The position numbers were made by a program, and so were the translations under genes. A stretch of 64,000 nucleotides of DNA from Actinostola sp. cb2023 (lineage: Eukaryota > Cnidaria > Anthozoa > Actiniaria > Actinostolidae). The DNA is taken from the NCBI GenBank assembly GCA_033675265.1, contig JAUJYZ010001546.1, positions 566,001 through 630,000 on the forward strand, read 5' to 3'. Shown in pieces: positions 46,701 through 59,200 of the stretch. Under the pieces are notes generated by a model. The model made no database searches and was not told the origin of the DNA. It saw only the letters and a program-made list of their open reading frames with translations. How positions within the stretch are numbered: position 1 is the first letter of the stretch; each line of letters starts with the position of its first letter.

Positions 46701-47217
46701 AGTCTTTTATATAGTCTTTAGTATTTTTATGATTGTAATCGATAATGAGCAGCATAATTGTACAGTGTCGTGATTACATGCATGCCTTTGTTTCTATATT
46801 GTAAGGTTTTGTACATTATATTTGATAGTCTTTAGTACTTTTATGATTGTAAATTATTAGTATATAATTTTATTTTTATATTTTATATTGCTGGTCACCG
46901 GTTAATACCAGGTGTTCTTTTTAGTCCAACTGATCGATTTTCTCTCATCAGGATAAATAAAGCTATTATTATTATTGTTATTGTTGTTGTCTTTTCAATA
47001 GTGCTCGAAAATACAGTAGCCAGAGTGAACGCTCGTAGAGCGTCTAGTTTATAATCAAAACAAGTTGGCAAAATGCTAGCCTCCTTAATTGCAGATTTTT
47101 AGGACCACCCCTTTAGGATGTCTGCAAAGGAGGCTAGCAAAATGGATGCTCATTCATGTATCTGTATTTATAGTACCAGTACTATAAGATGTTTATCTTT
47201 TCTTTCAGGGTTTATAA
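40746..47217 (+). CDS. NDUFA1: NADH dehydrogenase 1 alpha subcomplex subunit 1
   Basis: Small accessory subunit of mitochondrial complex I with one membrane helix, needed for assembly of the membrane arm. Exon 1 (40746-40847) encodes MWWEIIPPFAIMIGCITFTG and on to KAFYKGK, the characteristic helix. Exon 2 (41948-42031) encodes FTKRLMDRDEGITGSKYIQK, matching the MERDRRISG region of the family. The third exon is proposed at 47209-47217: after a pyrimidine-rich acceptor it reads Gly-Leu-stop, matching the KGL that follows this region in vertebrates, and gives 64 residues (human about 70). AATAAA follows at 47310-47315. Exons 1 and 2 are secure. The last exon, two codons long and 5.2 kb away across the TRIM-NHL gene, is less certain. 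Confidence 0.8.
41220..41348. repeat. Hairpin element, AATACGGCTG family
   Basis: The arms GTCGGCTAAGCATCTAATAC and GTATTAGATGCTTAACCGAC close around a GGCTCGCC loop region. It shares the CGGCTG...TTTTTACTCG core with 35788-35914. Located in NDUFA1 intron 1. Confidence 0.7.
41736..41850. mobile_element. Short MITE with GATTAGCGCTAATC-type ends
   Basis: The ends GGCGATTAGTGCTAATCC and GGATTAGCGCTAACCGCC are inverted copies around TTTCTTAAGATTTAATCC. A fragment of the same family is at about 11370-11420. In NDUFA1 intron 1. Confidence 0.55.
42170..42960. repeat. Dispersed-repeat mosaic in NDUFA1 intron 2
   Basis: 42170-42460 is an inverted copy of 25340-25680 (shared words such as GAAAGCAGCTGTAGATCTTC). 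42480-42960 shares GCAACCTCAAGACGT and ATAGTCTCCCTCGTCAC with 24230-24660 and 27290-27380. No gene. Confidence 0.65.
43040..43622. repeat. About 97-bp tandem repeat upstream of TRIM-NHL
   Basis: Six copies of a unit containing TTGAGCACAGCCACGTCTTG, TGCCTTTCTATTTACGATAT and GACTATGTTTACATCACATG. Units differ by a few substitutions and small insertions. Its open frames are repeat artefacts. Confidence 0.9.
43761..43830 (+). pseudogene. Decayed copy of the TRIM-NHL 5' region
   Basis: Aligns with 44277-44350: both contain CACAAAGTTG, TTCGCAACGGTGT and GTCATCGTTGCTATGGTAAT, followed by a diverged version of the TRIM leader. No further TRIM coding sequence follows. A short ATG frame (43843, MDEDPGVGTAKTTK) just downstream ends at a GTAAGG; I cannot say whether it is an exon. 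Confidence 0.5.
44321..44334 (+). promoter_or_regulatory. RFX X-box-like motif at the TRIM-NHL 5' end
   Basis: GTTGCTATGGTAAT is close to the RFX-factor X-box (GTTGCCATGGNAAC) and is preceded by a GACGTCA half CRE. The same motif is kept in the decayed copy at 43808-43821. It overlaps the first two possible ATGs, so if it is a promoter site, translation would start later, for example at 44411 (MAELNVF). Confidence 0.4.
44327..46655 (+). CDS. TRIM-NHL protein (RING, B-boxes, coiled coil, filamin, NHL) with one frameshift
   Basis: An intronless gene encoding an E3 ubiquitin ligase of the TRIM2/3/71 architecture. Frame 1 (44327-45454) has a C3HC4 RING (Cys45, Cys48, Cys60, His62, Cys65, Cys68, Cys85, Cys88), a first B-box (Cys133-His161), a second B-box (Cys193-His226) and a coiled coil to about residue 340. 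Frame 2 (to 46655) continues with a filamin-type domain (GFVHQFRLVTRNSEG, ESETGKYNVTYRAEKPSPY) and about five NHL repeats (DYGNHSIVIF, DINNHRVQVF), ending RVQVWQ. The frames switch at a run of eight A (45345-45352): one A fewer would join them into about 775 residues. This could be a true inactivating mutation or a base-calling error in a homopolymer. Start could be 44327, 44333 or 44411. A poly(A) signal AATAAA is at 46956-46961. It lies inside the presumed NDUFA1 intron 2. Confidence 0.88.
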
Positions 47218-48541
47218 CTGAGAAAGTATTGGGAGATGGCATTGATCAACCAATCAGTCAAGGATTGTGTTTACTGATTAGTAATCTATATATATTATGT
47301 TATTTTGTAAATAAAGATAATGGCGTGCATTATTTTTGTCATTGTTCATCAGATATTCTGAAATACAGTGCCAGAACCATACCAGACAACTAGTGCTTAT
47401 ATATAAAAAACAAAATATTGCTTCATGGAACAACTCAAAATCAATATAGCAAGATTACAATATCTTTATAATTACCTGACAACTTTTGGGAAATCTTGAG
47501 CTGTGACTGTACTGTTTAATAAATGAGCAGGAGTGTTTTATCAGGTTTAAAATCACGAGGTGAAGCCGAGTGGTTTTAGACCCGATAAAACACGATCTGC
47601 GAGTTTATTGGACAGCTTCAAAAACGATCTTCCAAAATAATACATTTTCGGATGATTTCAGTAAAAAACAGCAAGGAAAGCACAAACATAGCAGTATCGT
47701 GTTGCTTCTAACGCTTCACACATGCGCACTGATACTACTGGTACTCTCAAAAAGATCCCACATTTGAACGACGGTCCGAAAGTGTGACCAAGAAGCGATC
47801 TTTCCCAACAACATATATGTCGTCTCGTATAGGGAACAGGGAGGTCAATGATACGACACCAATATGAGACCTTCCCTTATTAGTATTCTTTATATAAAGA
47901 ATACTAATGAGGATGGCTTTATATATATAAAGCCATCATTAGAATTCTTTATATAAAGAATACTAATAAGCAGTGCATTATCGGGTATAAAGGTACATGC
48001 ACGTGATGGATTTCGTCCTTCTGATTGGATGAATTGCTCATTAATTATTCATGAGTTTTTGAATATTTGAATATTATGTAAAAGCCAATAGATCTCTGGT
48101 TGGCACTTTACATAACAATAGATTATATGTTGTGCTCACCTACATGTATGTGGTGGTACTTTAATATCACAGCACAGAGGACACTTCTATGATAAAATAC
48201 ATTCTTTATTGGTACATGTATAAATTAATATTTTACAACCCTGGCGTTGGCTACTACCGGTACATAAAACCACAGACAACCTTTAATCTACAATATCGGT
48301 TTTTTTGGTGTGCAAATACTTTTAAAATAACCCACAAAAGGGAATAACACTTATGATTAATTTATTTTTTGTAAAACCTCATATCTTCTTAACCAAGATA
48401 GAATATTTATTATTGTTTTCATTGCCATACTAAACTGACAGTTTGCATATAGAATTTGTTTTGGCTTCGGAGTTGGCTACAGCACCAGTAATAATTGTAA
48501 CAATAATTTACAAGCTTATTTACACGATTTAAAACAAACAC
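47218..48541. other. Intergenic between NDUFA1 and DNAH2; paired palindromes and poly(A) signal
   Basis: 47521-47620 holds a hairpin (GTGTTTTATCAGGTTT paired with CGATAAAACAC) related to 26868-26950. 47878-47975 holds palindromes built on TATTCTTTATATAAAGAATA. AATAAA on the minus strand at 48205-48210 is a good poly(A) signal for DNAH2, 332 bp past its stop. No gene. Confidence 0.6.
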
Positions 48542-51500
48542 TTAATAATCCAAACTCATCAGTATAGCTGTTCCTCGTTTGATCCAGTGGTCAGATATCA
48601 TTGCACCAGCTTTCAAGTCCACAGCTACCACAAATGAATCACGATCCGCAGTCCCAGCACGGTTTGGATAGTAGTAACAAGGACATGAGTACATTCCTAG
48701 AAGAGAGAGAAAATGTGGTGAAAAAAAAACTGTGGCCACTTAATGTATTAGCTTACTTCCGTCACTGTCATCAGCTTCAGACTTGGTGAGACATTAGAGA
48801 GATTTATCATCAACAACACGATGTAAGAACGTGACGTCAGATGACAAATATATCACATTTGGTCATTGCGTGACTACCATGACAACATCGCAATGTCAAG
48901 TTAACAACGCCATTTCACTTGTTTTCACGTCCTCTTCATGACGTTGAGGACGCCAATGGTCGTTTTCACAGTTATTTGTCAGCACACGTGCAGTCCTCTT
49001 TCGCATCACATTGTGTTTGCTAAATCTCTATTATTGTTTATTTGAGACAGAAGTATACAAATACATTAAAGGTGGTCACAGTAATTAGCGTTGCTCTGTA
49101 AACAAACTTGTTGAGGAAAAAACATATTTTGGAATGCATTTTGTACTAATCTTTGCCATAAGGCTACCCTGGTTCCAGAGTCTCGAAAGTCGGGTCCACG
49201 AAGTCGAGTCCGAAGGACGAGATGAGTCCAAAGGATGAGACGAGGAACCAGGGTACCATAAGGCGGACATTGTTCAAAAACTTCAAAATTGACTAAATCT
49301 GCATCAACAATGTCCAGGAAATGTCACCATCAGTTAAATAACAAAGTTGAACGAATGCTGTCAGGGCCTTCGGATGGAGTTTAGATCTATCGTTCACACC
49401 TTTGCCTCCTTTTTTCTTGTTTTCTACTGGCTTGAAGTGAACGGTAGGCATAGGGCTCACAAGCATCATTGGACTAGCTTCTACCAGACATGTATTTTTC
49501 TTGTCCCATCCTGCACCTTCCAGGAACAGACCCTTGACCCAGACACCATCCTGTAATGAATAATGCAGCAGATTCATTATTTTAGTGCTATAATTTCGGC
49601 ATGACCTCGGTGTAAGAACCTTACATACAAACACTGTAAGACTACTGTATCGGTAATTATCAAAATAACCACAATAATTCATAGAGATATGGATTCATTA
49701 ATCTAGTACTAGTACTGGTTTAGAGATCTTTAGACTTAGAACGAAGTGAGTTGATACACGCAGAGAAAAAAGCAGTTACGTCAGTTGTGAGGTTTTTACA
49801 CCGAGGTAAACCCATAATTTCAGCTTATGGTTGAATTAAGTCAACACACAAGCCATAACTTCCACCAATCGTAAACATATATTCTATATACAGCTTTCTG
49901 TTCTATACACTTTACATGCAAATTTACGAGTCCCAACTTCTACAGTTGCGATATTTATGATATTGTCACTGGTCAATGGACAAGCTGTAACAATGTTACA
50001 CCAGGTACGTTATTGTGACTGGTCAATGGACAAGCTGCAACAATGTTGCACCAGGTTCGATATTGTCACTGGTCAATGGACAAGCTGTAACAATATTACA
50101 CCAGGTACGATATTGTCACTGGTCAATGGACAAGCTGTAACAATGTTACACCAGGTACGATATTGTGACTGGTCAATAGACAAGCTGTAACAATGTTGCA
50201 CCAGGTACGATATTGTGACTGGTCAATGGACAAGCTGTAACAATGTTACACCAGGTACGATATTGTCACTGGTCAATAGACAAGCTGTAACAATGTTGCA
50301 CCAGGTACGATATTGTCACTGGTCAATGGACAAGCTGCAACAATGTTACACCAGGTATGATATTGTCACTGGTCAATGAACAAGCTGTAACAATGTTGCA
50401 CCAGGTACGATATTGTGACTGGTCAATGGACAAGCTGTAACAATGTTGCACCAGGTATGATATTGTCACTGGTCAATGGACAAGCTGTAACAATGTTGCA
50501 CCAGGTATGACATTGTCACTGGTCAATGGACAAGCTGTAACAATGTTGCACCAGGTACGATATTGTCACTGGTCAATAGACAAGCTGTAACAATGTTGCA
50601 CCAGGTATGATATTGTCACTGGTCAATGAACAAGCTGTAACAATGTTGCACCAGGTACGATATTGTCACTGGTCAATGGACAAGCTGCAACAATGTTACA
50701 CCAGGTTCGATATTGTCACTGGTCAATGGACAAGCTGCAACAATGTTACACCAGGTACGATATTGTCACTGGTCAATGGACAAGCTGCAACAATGTTACA
50801 CCAGGTATGATATTGTCACTGGTCAATGGACAAGCTGTAACAATGTTGCACCAGGTATGATATTGTCATTGGTCAATGGACAAGCTGTAACAATGTTGCA
50901 CCAGGTATGACATTGTCACTGGTCAATGGACAAGCTGTAACAATGTTGCACCAGGTATGATATTGTCACTGGTCAATGGACAAGCTGTAACAATGTTGCA
51001 CCAGGTATGATATTGTCACTGGTCAATGGACAAGCTGTAACAATGTTGCACCAGGTATGATATTGTCATTGGTCAATGGACAAGCTGTAACAATGTTGCA
51101 CCAGGTATGACATTGTCACTGGTCAATGGACAAGCTGTAACAATGTTGCACCAGGTATAATATTGTCACTGGTCAATGGACAAGCTGTAATTGTCACTGG
51201 TCAATGGACAAGCTGTAATGTTGCACCAGGTATGATATTGTCACTGGTCAATGGACAAGCTGTAACAATGTTGCACCAGGTACGATATTGTCACTGGTCA
51301 ATGGACAAGCTGTAACAATGTTGCACCAGGTACGATATTGTGACTGGTCAATGGACAAGCTGTAACAATGTTGCACCAGGTACGATATTGTCACTGGTCA
51401 ATGGACAAGCTGTAACAATGTTACACCAGGTATGATATTGTCACTGGTCAATGGAGAAGCTGTAACAATGTTACACCAGGTACGATATTGTGACTGGTCA

Positions 51501-53246
51501 ATGGACAAGCTGTAACAATGTTGCACCAGGTACGATATTGTGACTGGTCAATGGACAAGCTGCAACAATGTTGCACCAGGTACGATATTGTGACTGGTCA
51601 ATGGACAAGCTGCAACAATGTTGCACCAGGTACGATATTGTGACTGGTCAATGGACAAGCTGTAACAATGTTGCACCAGGTACGATATTGTGACTGGTCA
51701 ATGGACAAGTTGCAACAATGTTGCACCCAGGTACGATATTGTCACTGGTCAATGGACAAGCTGTAACAATGTTGCACCAGGTACGATATTGTCACTGGTC
51801 AATGGACAAGCTGTAACAATGTTGCACCCAGGTACCTTAACTGGTGATATTGTCACGGGACACCTGTGGTTTCTTTAATAATGCTGAACAATGCTTTGCA
51901 ACAATAAGTTCTGAGAATCACCAACCCAAACCCTTAAATCAAACCACTGTATTCAAGAGGATCATACTAACCTTAGGCTGTTGTGTGATGTTGCTGTCGT
52001 CCACTGTAGCCACCACAAACTCCCAGGAAAGAGAGTCCACAGAGATGTTGTTCTGGCGAGCGCATGTCTGCAGTACAGCAGTCAGAAAACCAGTGGGAAA
52101 CGTAAATGCAGATAACCAGAAGATGGTTGGTTGATGAGCTGTCGTGGCCCATTTTTCAAACTGGTCTACTCTGTGTACCAGGTCACGTGTCCAGGCTGCT
52201 AGAGGTTTCTTGGATGGATAAGCCTTGGTGGTGGAATTCGAACAGTCTTATTAGCAAATTGTAAGCATAGAAATCTGGTAGAAATGTATTTACATGGTCC
52301 AAGTACTCCTTGACAAAAGATGCATTCATGCAGGGTAATCCTTAATTCAGAGAATAACGTGTGGAATGAAACATGTGTCTAATTTCAACACATTTTTCAT
52401 TACTTGTTGGTAATTGTGAGGCAAATTCATGGACACAACTCTGATCATGTAACAAGGCCTAAGTCCCAGGGGGGAGGGGGGGGGGGGGGGGGGGGGTTTG
52501 AATACTCGGGTATATATAAGGGTGAATGAAGCCAAAATGATAAGCCCCAAAAAAGTCCAATATGGCTGAAACTCAACCAACAAAATGTCTTCTGTCCAGA
52601 AAATAATCCTCAAAAAGTCATTGCCAAAAATGTGCTACCCAAAAATGTGCTACCCAAAAATGTCCTCCAAAAATGTGCAAATTTCAAGCCCAAAATGGGC
52701 ATAAAGTGCCCAATAAATATACCAACTGACATTAGAGTGTAACGTGAATAGTTAACATACCTTTCCCCAAAGAGGAGGCACTCGTGCATCAAAAATACAA
52801 TTGAACGTTTCTTCCAAGCCTGAAGACATGACAACTAAACCCTTGATACCCTTCTCAAGATCGATGAGCGATTTCTTGATGATACGAAGCAACGAGTTGA
52901 ATCTCTCAATCTGGATGAAGAACATATACAAGCACTTATAATTCCATCACCTTAGTTCTTCTAAGATTTAGATTGACATTAGAGCATGTGTCAGCATGCA
53001 GACATACCTCTTGCAGGAGTACAACATTGAGGGGCGACGGATCATCTGCCATGATCTTGGCTGTTTGGTCATAGTCTATTTCTATTTCTTCTGGAACTCT
53101 CTTTAGTACATCAGCTGCAAGCTCTAGAACCTAGAAAGTAAATGCATTCAATAAGCTAGTCTTTAATACAGGTACTATACACCATTATTCATCTCTAGAA
53201 TATTCTGAAAAAGTATTGGCAGAAGATCATGTTGCACTGAAAGAAG

Positions 53247-53288
<42 letters not shown>

Positions 53289-56200
53289 CCAAATGAAAGG
53301 GGTGGGGGTGATCGTCGTCTCTTTTAGGGGTGTAAATTATGGTTTTTGGTATCACTTAGGGTGTTGACGACGGAACACCAATACTTTTAGACATCGAGGA
53401 ATCATTTAGGGTTGCACGCAAAGATAAACAATGCCGTCATACTGTGTTGGTGTCATTATAGTGAATACAGCTCTTATTTGTCTGTCTGTTTTAGAATGGT
53501 ATCTTTTAGGGTCAAATAAAGCTTAAGCCACACCTAGGTTGGTCTCCTTTAGGGGAAAGAAGGTCCTGAGCTCTACATTCACAGAAGATAACAGTTTGTT
53601 GAGTTTCTATCTTCATCATTCATAAACAATGATTATAAGGAATCATAGTGTGCATACATATGTACAGGGTAGCAAAGGGGTTACACGTGACACGTGATTT
53701 GGCCCAAAAATGGCGCGTGAATCGTGAAAAACACTTCATAAACAAAAGATAAAACCGTGATCCGTGAATTTACAAGAAAGACGTGCGTGAAATGGCTTAA
53801 ATGATTCTTTTGAGTCATGAATTTACGAAAAAATGGCACGTGAAGCCTGATCACGACCCCCCCTTTGCTACCCTAATATGTACAACAAAACTAAAACCAG
53901 TGCTGTGCGATACCTTCTCTTCTTTACTTTCCCCTTCACCACTAGAGACGACCTGTGGCTGCAAGGACAGCAGCGTATCTGATAGAGTCCTGTAACACAA
54001 GACACAGTTATAAATAATGTCAATTATAATAAGTTCTTATATAGCGCATTTCACATTGTCTCAATGCACTTCACAACCGATGGAGGACTACGGCAGCCGA
54101 GCAGCTTACAATCATGAGGAGTTAGTATATTAGTGTGTTAGAGTGATGGCACTTAACCAGTGAAACAAAATCTAATAGTCAGTGACTAATAGTCAAATCA
54201 AAACAAAAGAAAACAATGGATCAATTAGAGTCTAGTAATATCTACATGGCTAATATCTGTTTCACGGGTTAAGTGCCATCACTCTATGCCTCCAAAATAA
54301 GACGTTATCACCAGTCTTGCTTTGTCTTAGTTACCTTGTTTCAATGATTTGACTTGCAATGTCTGCATTGGGGTGTTGACCGAATACCTCAGGGTGATCA
54401 ACGTGTGGTAGCATACTGATGTATTCCTGTCAAGCAATAATTAACACATCAGCTCTTCTAATTTTTTATTTTTTTTATTATTTTTACATCAGCTCTTCAT
54501 GCAACTTGGTGAAGACAAAAGTATGAAACATGCAACAGTAACGTGCAAGCTTATCCACAGGCAAAAAAAAATTTTTATTTTTTTTACATCAGCTCTTCAT
54601 GCAACTTGGTGAAGACAAAAGTATGAAACATGCAACAGTAACGTGCAAGCTTATCCACAGGCAGCCCAACCATTGCTTCTGAGGTTACTTATGATTTTTA
54701 AAAATGCACATCTTTTTATGGGCTTCCTGTGGTAGAGCGCGTGTGTGCAATATGTTGGGCTCCCTGTGCACGTCCCGTAGAACGCGCCCGCAGAAATGCA
54801 GCATTGTGGCATATCACGTTCAAATTCTTCCTCATATCCATCAAAATCTTTGTTTGACTTTGTAGAGCTTCAAAGAAATCTAACAATGCTTGCAAGCGTT
54901 TTAAAAATGTTCATACATCTTTGGTAAATGAAATTATTCCAAGAACTTCTAGTTTGGTGATTTTGGAAAAGAATTATCATGCAACTTCATTTTCGCGATT
55001 TTGTGCAATTTTAATTAACTTTTGCGGCATTTTGCTTCGCGATATTTTCGGGTGTTAAAAAAATATCATCACGGGTTACAACACATGCTTACCCTGTATG
55101 TAGACAGCGGTCCATCTTTAGGGATGTAGTAGGTAGGTAAAGAAGATAATCTGAACAAAGACAGAAAATAAATCATACTGATAAAACAACATGTCATTGA
55201 AAACTGGAAAATTAAATACAACTGAGGGTGCCCCCCCCCCCCCCCCCCCCCCCGGCCTGCCCCCCCCCCCCCCCGGCCCTGACCTGACCCCCCCCCCCCC
55301 GGCCTGACCCCCCCCCCCCCGAATAAATATGCATAACTTACTTGAAGTATGGGCTCTGTATAGCCGGGTCACAGAACGATTCATTGATGTAAGAATGAAG
55401 AAGACGACGGTCCCAGTCGTCCGTCACGTGTCCTCCGTAATTAACACCGGCGATCTAGAGTGAAGATGTAAATATAGAAAACCGCAAACCAGTAACATGA
55501 ATCAGGTTCTTCAATTGAATGGAGATTACAGTGGACTCTCGCCTTGAGGAAACTCCGCTATTACGGGAATGCCGACGGCAAAGAGACTGATGTCCAATCG
55601 GCTGAAAATATTAAACTCCTGCTATCGTGTACTCTCGTTACTACAGACACCGAATAACAGTCCCGAGGGCGTCCGTTATAACAACAGTTGACTGTAGGCT
55701 TGAAAATCATATTCCATCAATTCTTACATTCCCGCTTTTCTCCCTTCCTCTCCCATTCATTCATTTCTCCTCCCATCCGTGAGTATAAATATTTTGACCA
55801 TACCAAGTACTTTAAAGCATTTTTCTTTCATCCTTCCAATTATCGTTTCTTCCCTTTCCTCCCTTTCTCTCCCAATCATTCATTTCTTCTTCCATCCGTA
55901 AGTATAAATATTTTGACAATACCAAGTACTTTAAAGCATTTTTCTTTCATCCTTCCACTTATCGTTTCTTCCCTTTTCTCCCTTCCTCTCCCATTCATTC
56001 ATTTCTCCTCCCATCAGTATAAATATATTGACCATACCAAGTACTTCAAAGCGTCCCATGGTGTTTCTTCATACTCATCAAGGTAGATACTGAGAAGATT
56101 TTCCGAGACCTGACAGCAATACAACAACAAATCAGTGATACTAATGAAACTGAACGTCTCTTTGTCTAAATACTAATGTTACACACAAGTAGTTACGGTT

Positions 56201-59200
56201 CGTGCCGTGCGGTGACCGTGTCCACGCATTTTGATTGGTTGTGCAATGATTTTACGCGCTGTGATTGGTTGACTAGATGTCTTCGATTCCGTACCCTGAC
56301 CGTAACTCCGTACCGTAGGTTTCCCACTCATTCGAAAACGATTGTAGGTACGCTGTCATATATATGTACGTATATACTCGGCAAAGACTAGCCTCCTAAA
56401 GCAGACGCATGAAGCCTGCAGTCTAAACTACTTCTCACGCTTACTCGTGAATTGATTTTCTGTAAAGCCAGGCCCTTTCACTGGCGATACGTACGATGGG
56501 ACGCAATCGTGAGTAGAAGATGCGTTATTTCACTGTGAAAACGGGCTCTCCGTATACGCATGTATATAAGCACAAGCACAAGGAGCAATCGTTTTCTTAT
56601 GTTAGGCCTGTTTTTCTTTAAAGAAATCATCAGATTTCAGTAAGTCTACAGTACTAATATCTACCTCAAAGTCCGAGTCATTAAATCCGTACACAATGTT
56701 CCACCCCAGCATCAGGAATTTCCTCCTCTCCAACAATACGCTGTGGAAGAAGCACAACGCAAACAGCATCTTCTTGTACTTGTCTTGTTTGTGACAGCGC
56801 GTGAATTGTTGTTCGGTGATCAGTTGGTACAGACGCTTCATGTTGGCCTTCAGACCCTATGGATACCAGCAAAACAAATGCATTAGAAACGATAGAGATG
56901 AGAAAAGAAGTGAAGAAGGACGGTTACAATAGTATCCCTCAAATTTGCAGTTTACTGAATAGGCCACACCCTTCTCCCGTGCCCCCTTCCCCCAGTTATC
57001 CCTTCCCCCAGTTATCCCTTTCCCCAGTTACCCCTTCCCCCAGTTATCCCTTCCCCCAGTTATCCCTTCCCCCAGTTACCCCTCCCCCTCCAACCAGTTA
57101 CCCCTCCACCTTTATAAGCTCCCCTGGGCTTGATTGTTCTGCTGAGACTTATCACTGTCGCAGATAAAGGGTAGCATAGTACATTGAAAGAGCACGTAAC
57201 ATAAATTAGTCCCATCCTACATGTGCTTTACACTGGTTTGGTATCCCTGTGGTAGCAAGTCTCCATGAAAGGCATCACACAGGGCAGTGTTGGATGAGCG
57301 CGAAATAGTCTGTTCCATCGATGTATCCCGAAAAAGATACATACAGCCCGAAAAGGTCCTCCATCAGTTGTAAAGTGCATTGAGACAATGTGACATGCGC
57401 TATATAAGAACCGACTGATTAATATCATCATTATCATCATCATCATCATCTTCATCATCATCATTATTAGTATTATCCCATATACAGCAGAACCCCGCTA
57501 TCTCGACCTCGGTTATCTCAAACTCACCGTTCTCTCGAACAGATGTGCATAATATACCTTTAGAGTTAGATACAATGGATTTGGACCTCGATAATTCCAA
57601 CCCCGGCCGTTCGTGAATCGTGATAGCGGAGTTCTGCTGTACACCCTTATTTACAATCAATTGAGTATAGCACGGTCGTGTAGTTGTTACCTTGGGTGGT
57701 TCTGTGGTCATCTTGATGCCTACTTGTAGGATAGAAATAGGGAAGTCAGGGTTTGGACTACTGCTAAGCCACAGTCTGAAGTCAGGATGAGGGTCTTCCA
57801 CTTGAAGCTGTTCCACTAGTTTGTCCAGTTGAGGCATCCAGCTTAGAGATAGATGACAGTTGGCCAGGAAAACCCAGTTACCCTAGTGAACAGGTTACAT
57901 TTAGAGCAGCATGGGATATAACAATACAATCATCATCATCATCATAATTATCATCACCATCATCACCGCCACCCCCAGTCATTATTATGTTTTATTTTTT
58001 TATTTTTTATTTTTCAAGATTCGCCCATAAGGCAGGAGTTGTACAATAGGACACGAAGTCCCCTTTAAAATACATTACACCACTTCCCACCCAATAAGGT
58101 TACCCAGTATACCCGACCCCTGATGAATTCCCAATATGAAAAAATATATGAAAAATTAATAGTAGTAGTAGAAGAGTAGTAGTAGTAGTAGCATCAGCAC
58201 CACCACCAGCAGGATCATCATAATTATCATCATCATCACCATCACCATAATCATCACCATCATGACCACCATCACCATCACCATAATCATCACCATCATC
58301 AATCGCCATCATCAATCACCATCAATCACCATCATCAATCGCCATCATCATCATCATAATAATAATAATCTTTATTTATCCTACAAAATGGATCAGCGGA
58401 TACAAGTACCAACTGGTATAAACCCATGTGTAGCCATCATCAACCATCCGGCCCTGGCTTTTAGAGGATGCATCACAACCATCATCGTAACCAAAACGCG
58501 GCTGCATTTTTCCGATCATGCATATTAACTCAATACCACAATAGCAACAAAACAGTGAGCCACAAGAACTCACATCCTTCACTCCTTCTTTGATCATCCT
58601 AGTAGCAATGGGTGCCTGCCCCTGTCCCAAGGATAACGCATGGAATCGATTAGACATCCCACAATTCTCAGCCAGTTGTAACAGCGCACTTGTTGGATCC
58701 TAGTGAACATAAAACATCATCAATCAGTTAATGGTTTTCTTTTTTACAATAAACTAAACGACTAAAGAGGTCTTGGATTTTTAAATATAATCTTTTTTAA
58801 TTCTATACTATTACTTTCTCTTTTGTCACGTGCTGTGGCCGATTGCCAACCGATACTATCGGTCGGTATGTCGGTCAACACTCGTAGGTTGTCGACCGAT
58901 GTTCGAGTGCGATCAGTGAGCCGAATGACAACCGACAGTTTTCGGCCAACGTTCGGCCGTTCGTCAAATATCTATTAAATCCTAATATTCTGTTCTTGTG
59001 CTGTTAGTTTTCTTACCACACCAGGTGACAACACAAAGATCAATGGCGTCTTGGTTGATGAGTCTTCTACTACAGACGACATATCAAGGACTGGAGGCTC
59101 CACAAACCTGTCAAATAAACAATCAATCAGATTCGTTCCTAGTCGTTGCATACTGCGCGCATTGGAGTTTGGGAAATGTCTGTCTGCTCGCAAAGGAGTT

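Noticed and set aside
49955..51835. Possible CRISPR-like array of 50-bp repeats
   Set aside because: Repeats are head-to-tail without unique spacers, in an intron of an animal gene.
55118..55384. Glycine-rich minus-strand frame
   Set aside because: Created by poly-C blocks; the real DNAH2 exons at 55093-55150 and 55342-55454 are in their own frames with clear splice sites.
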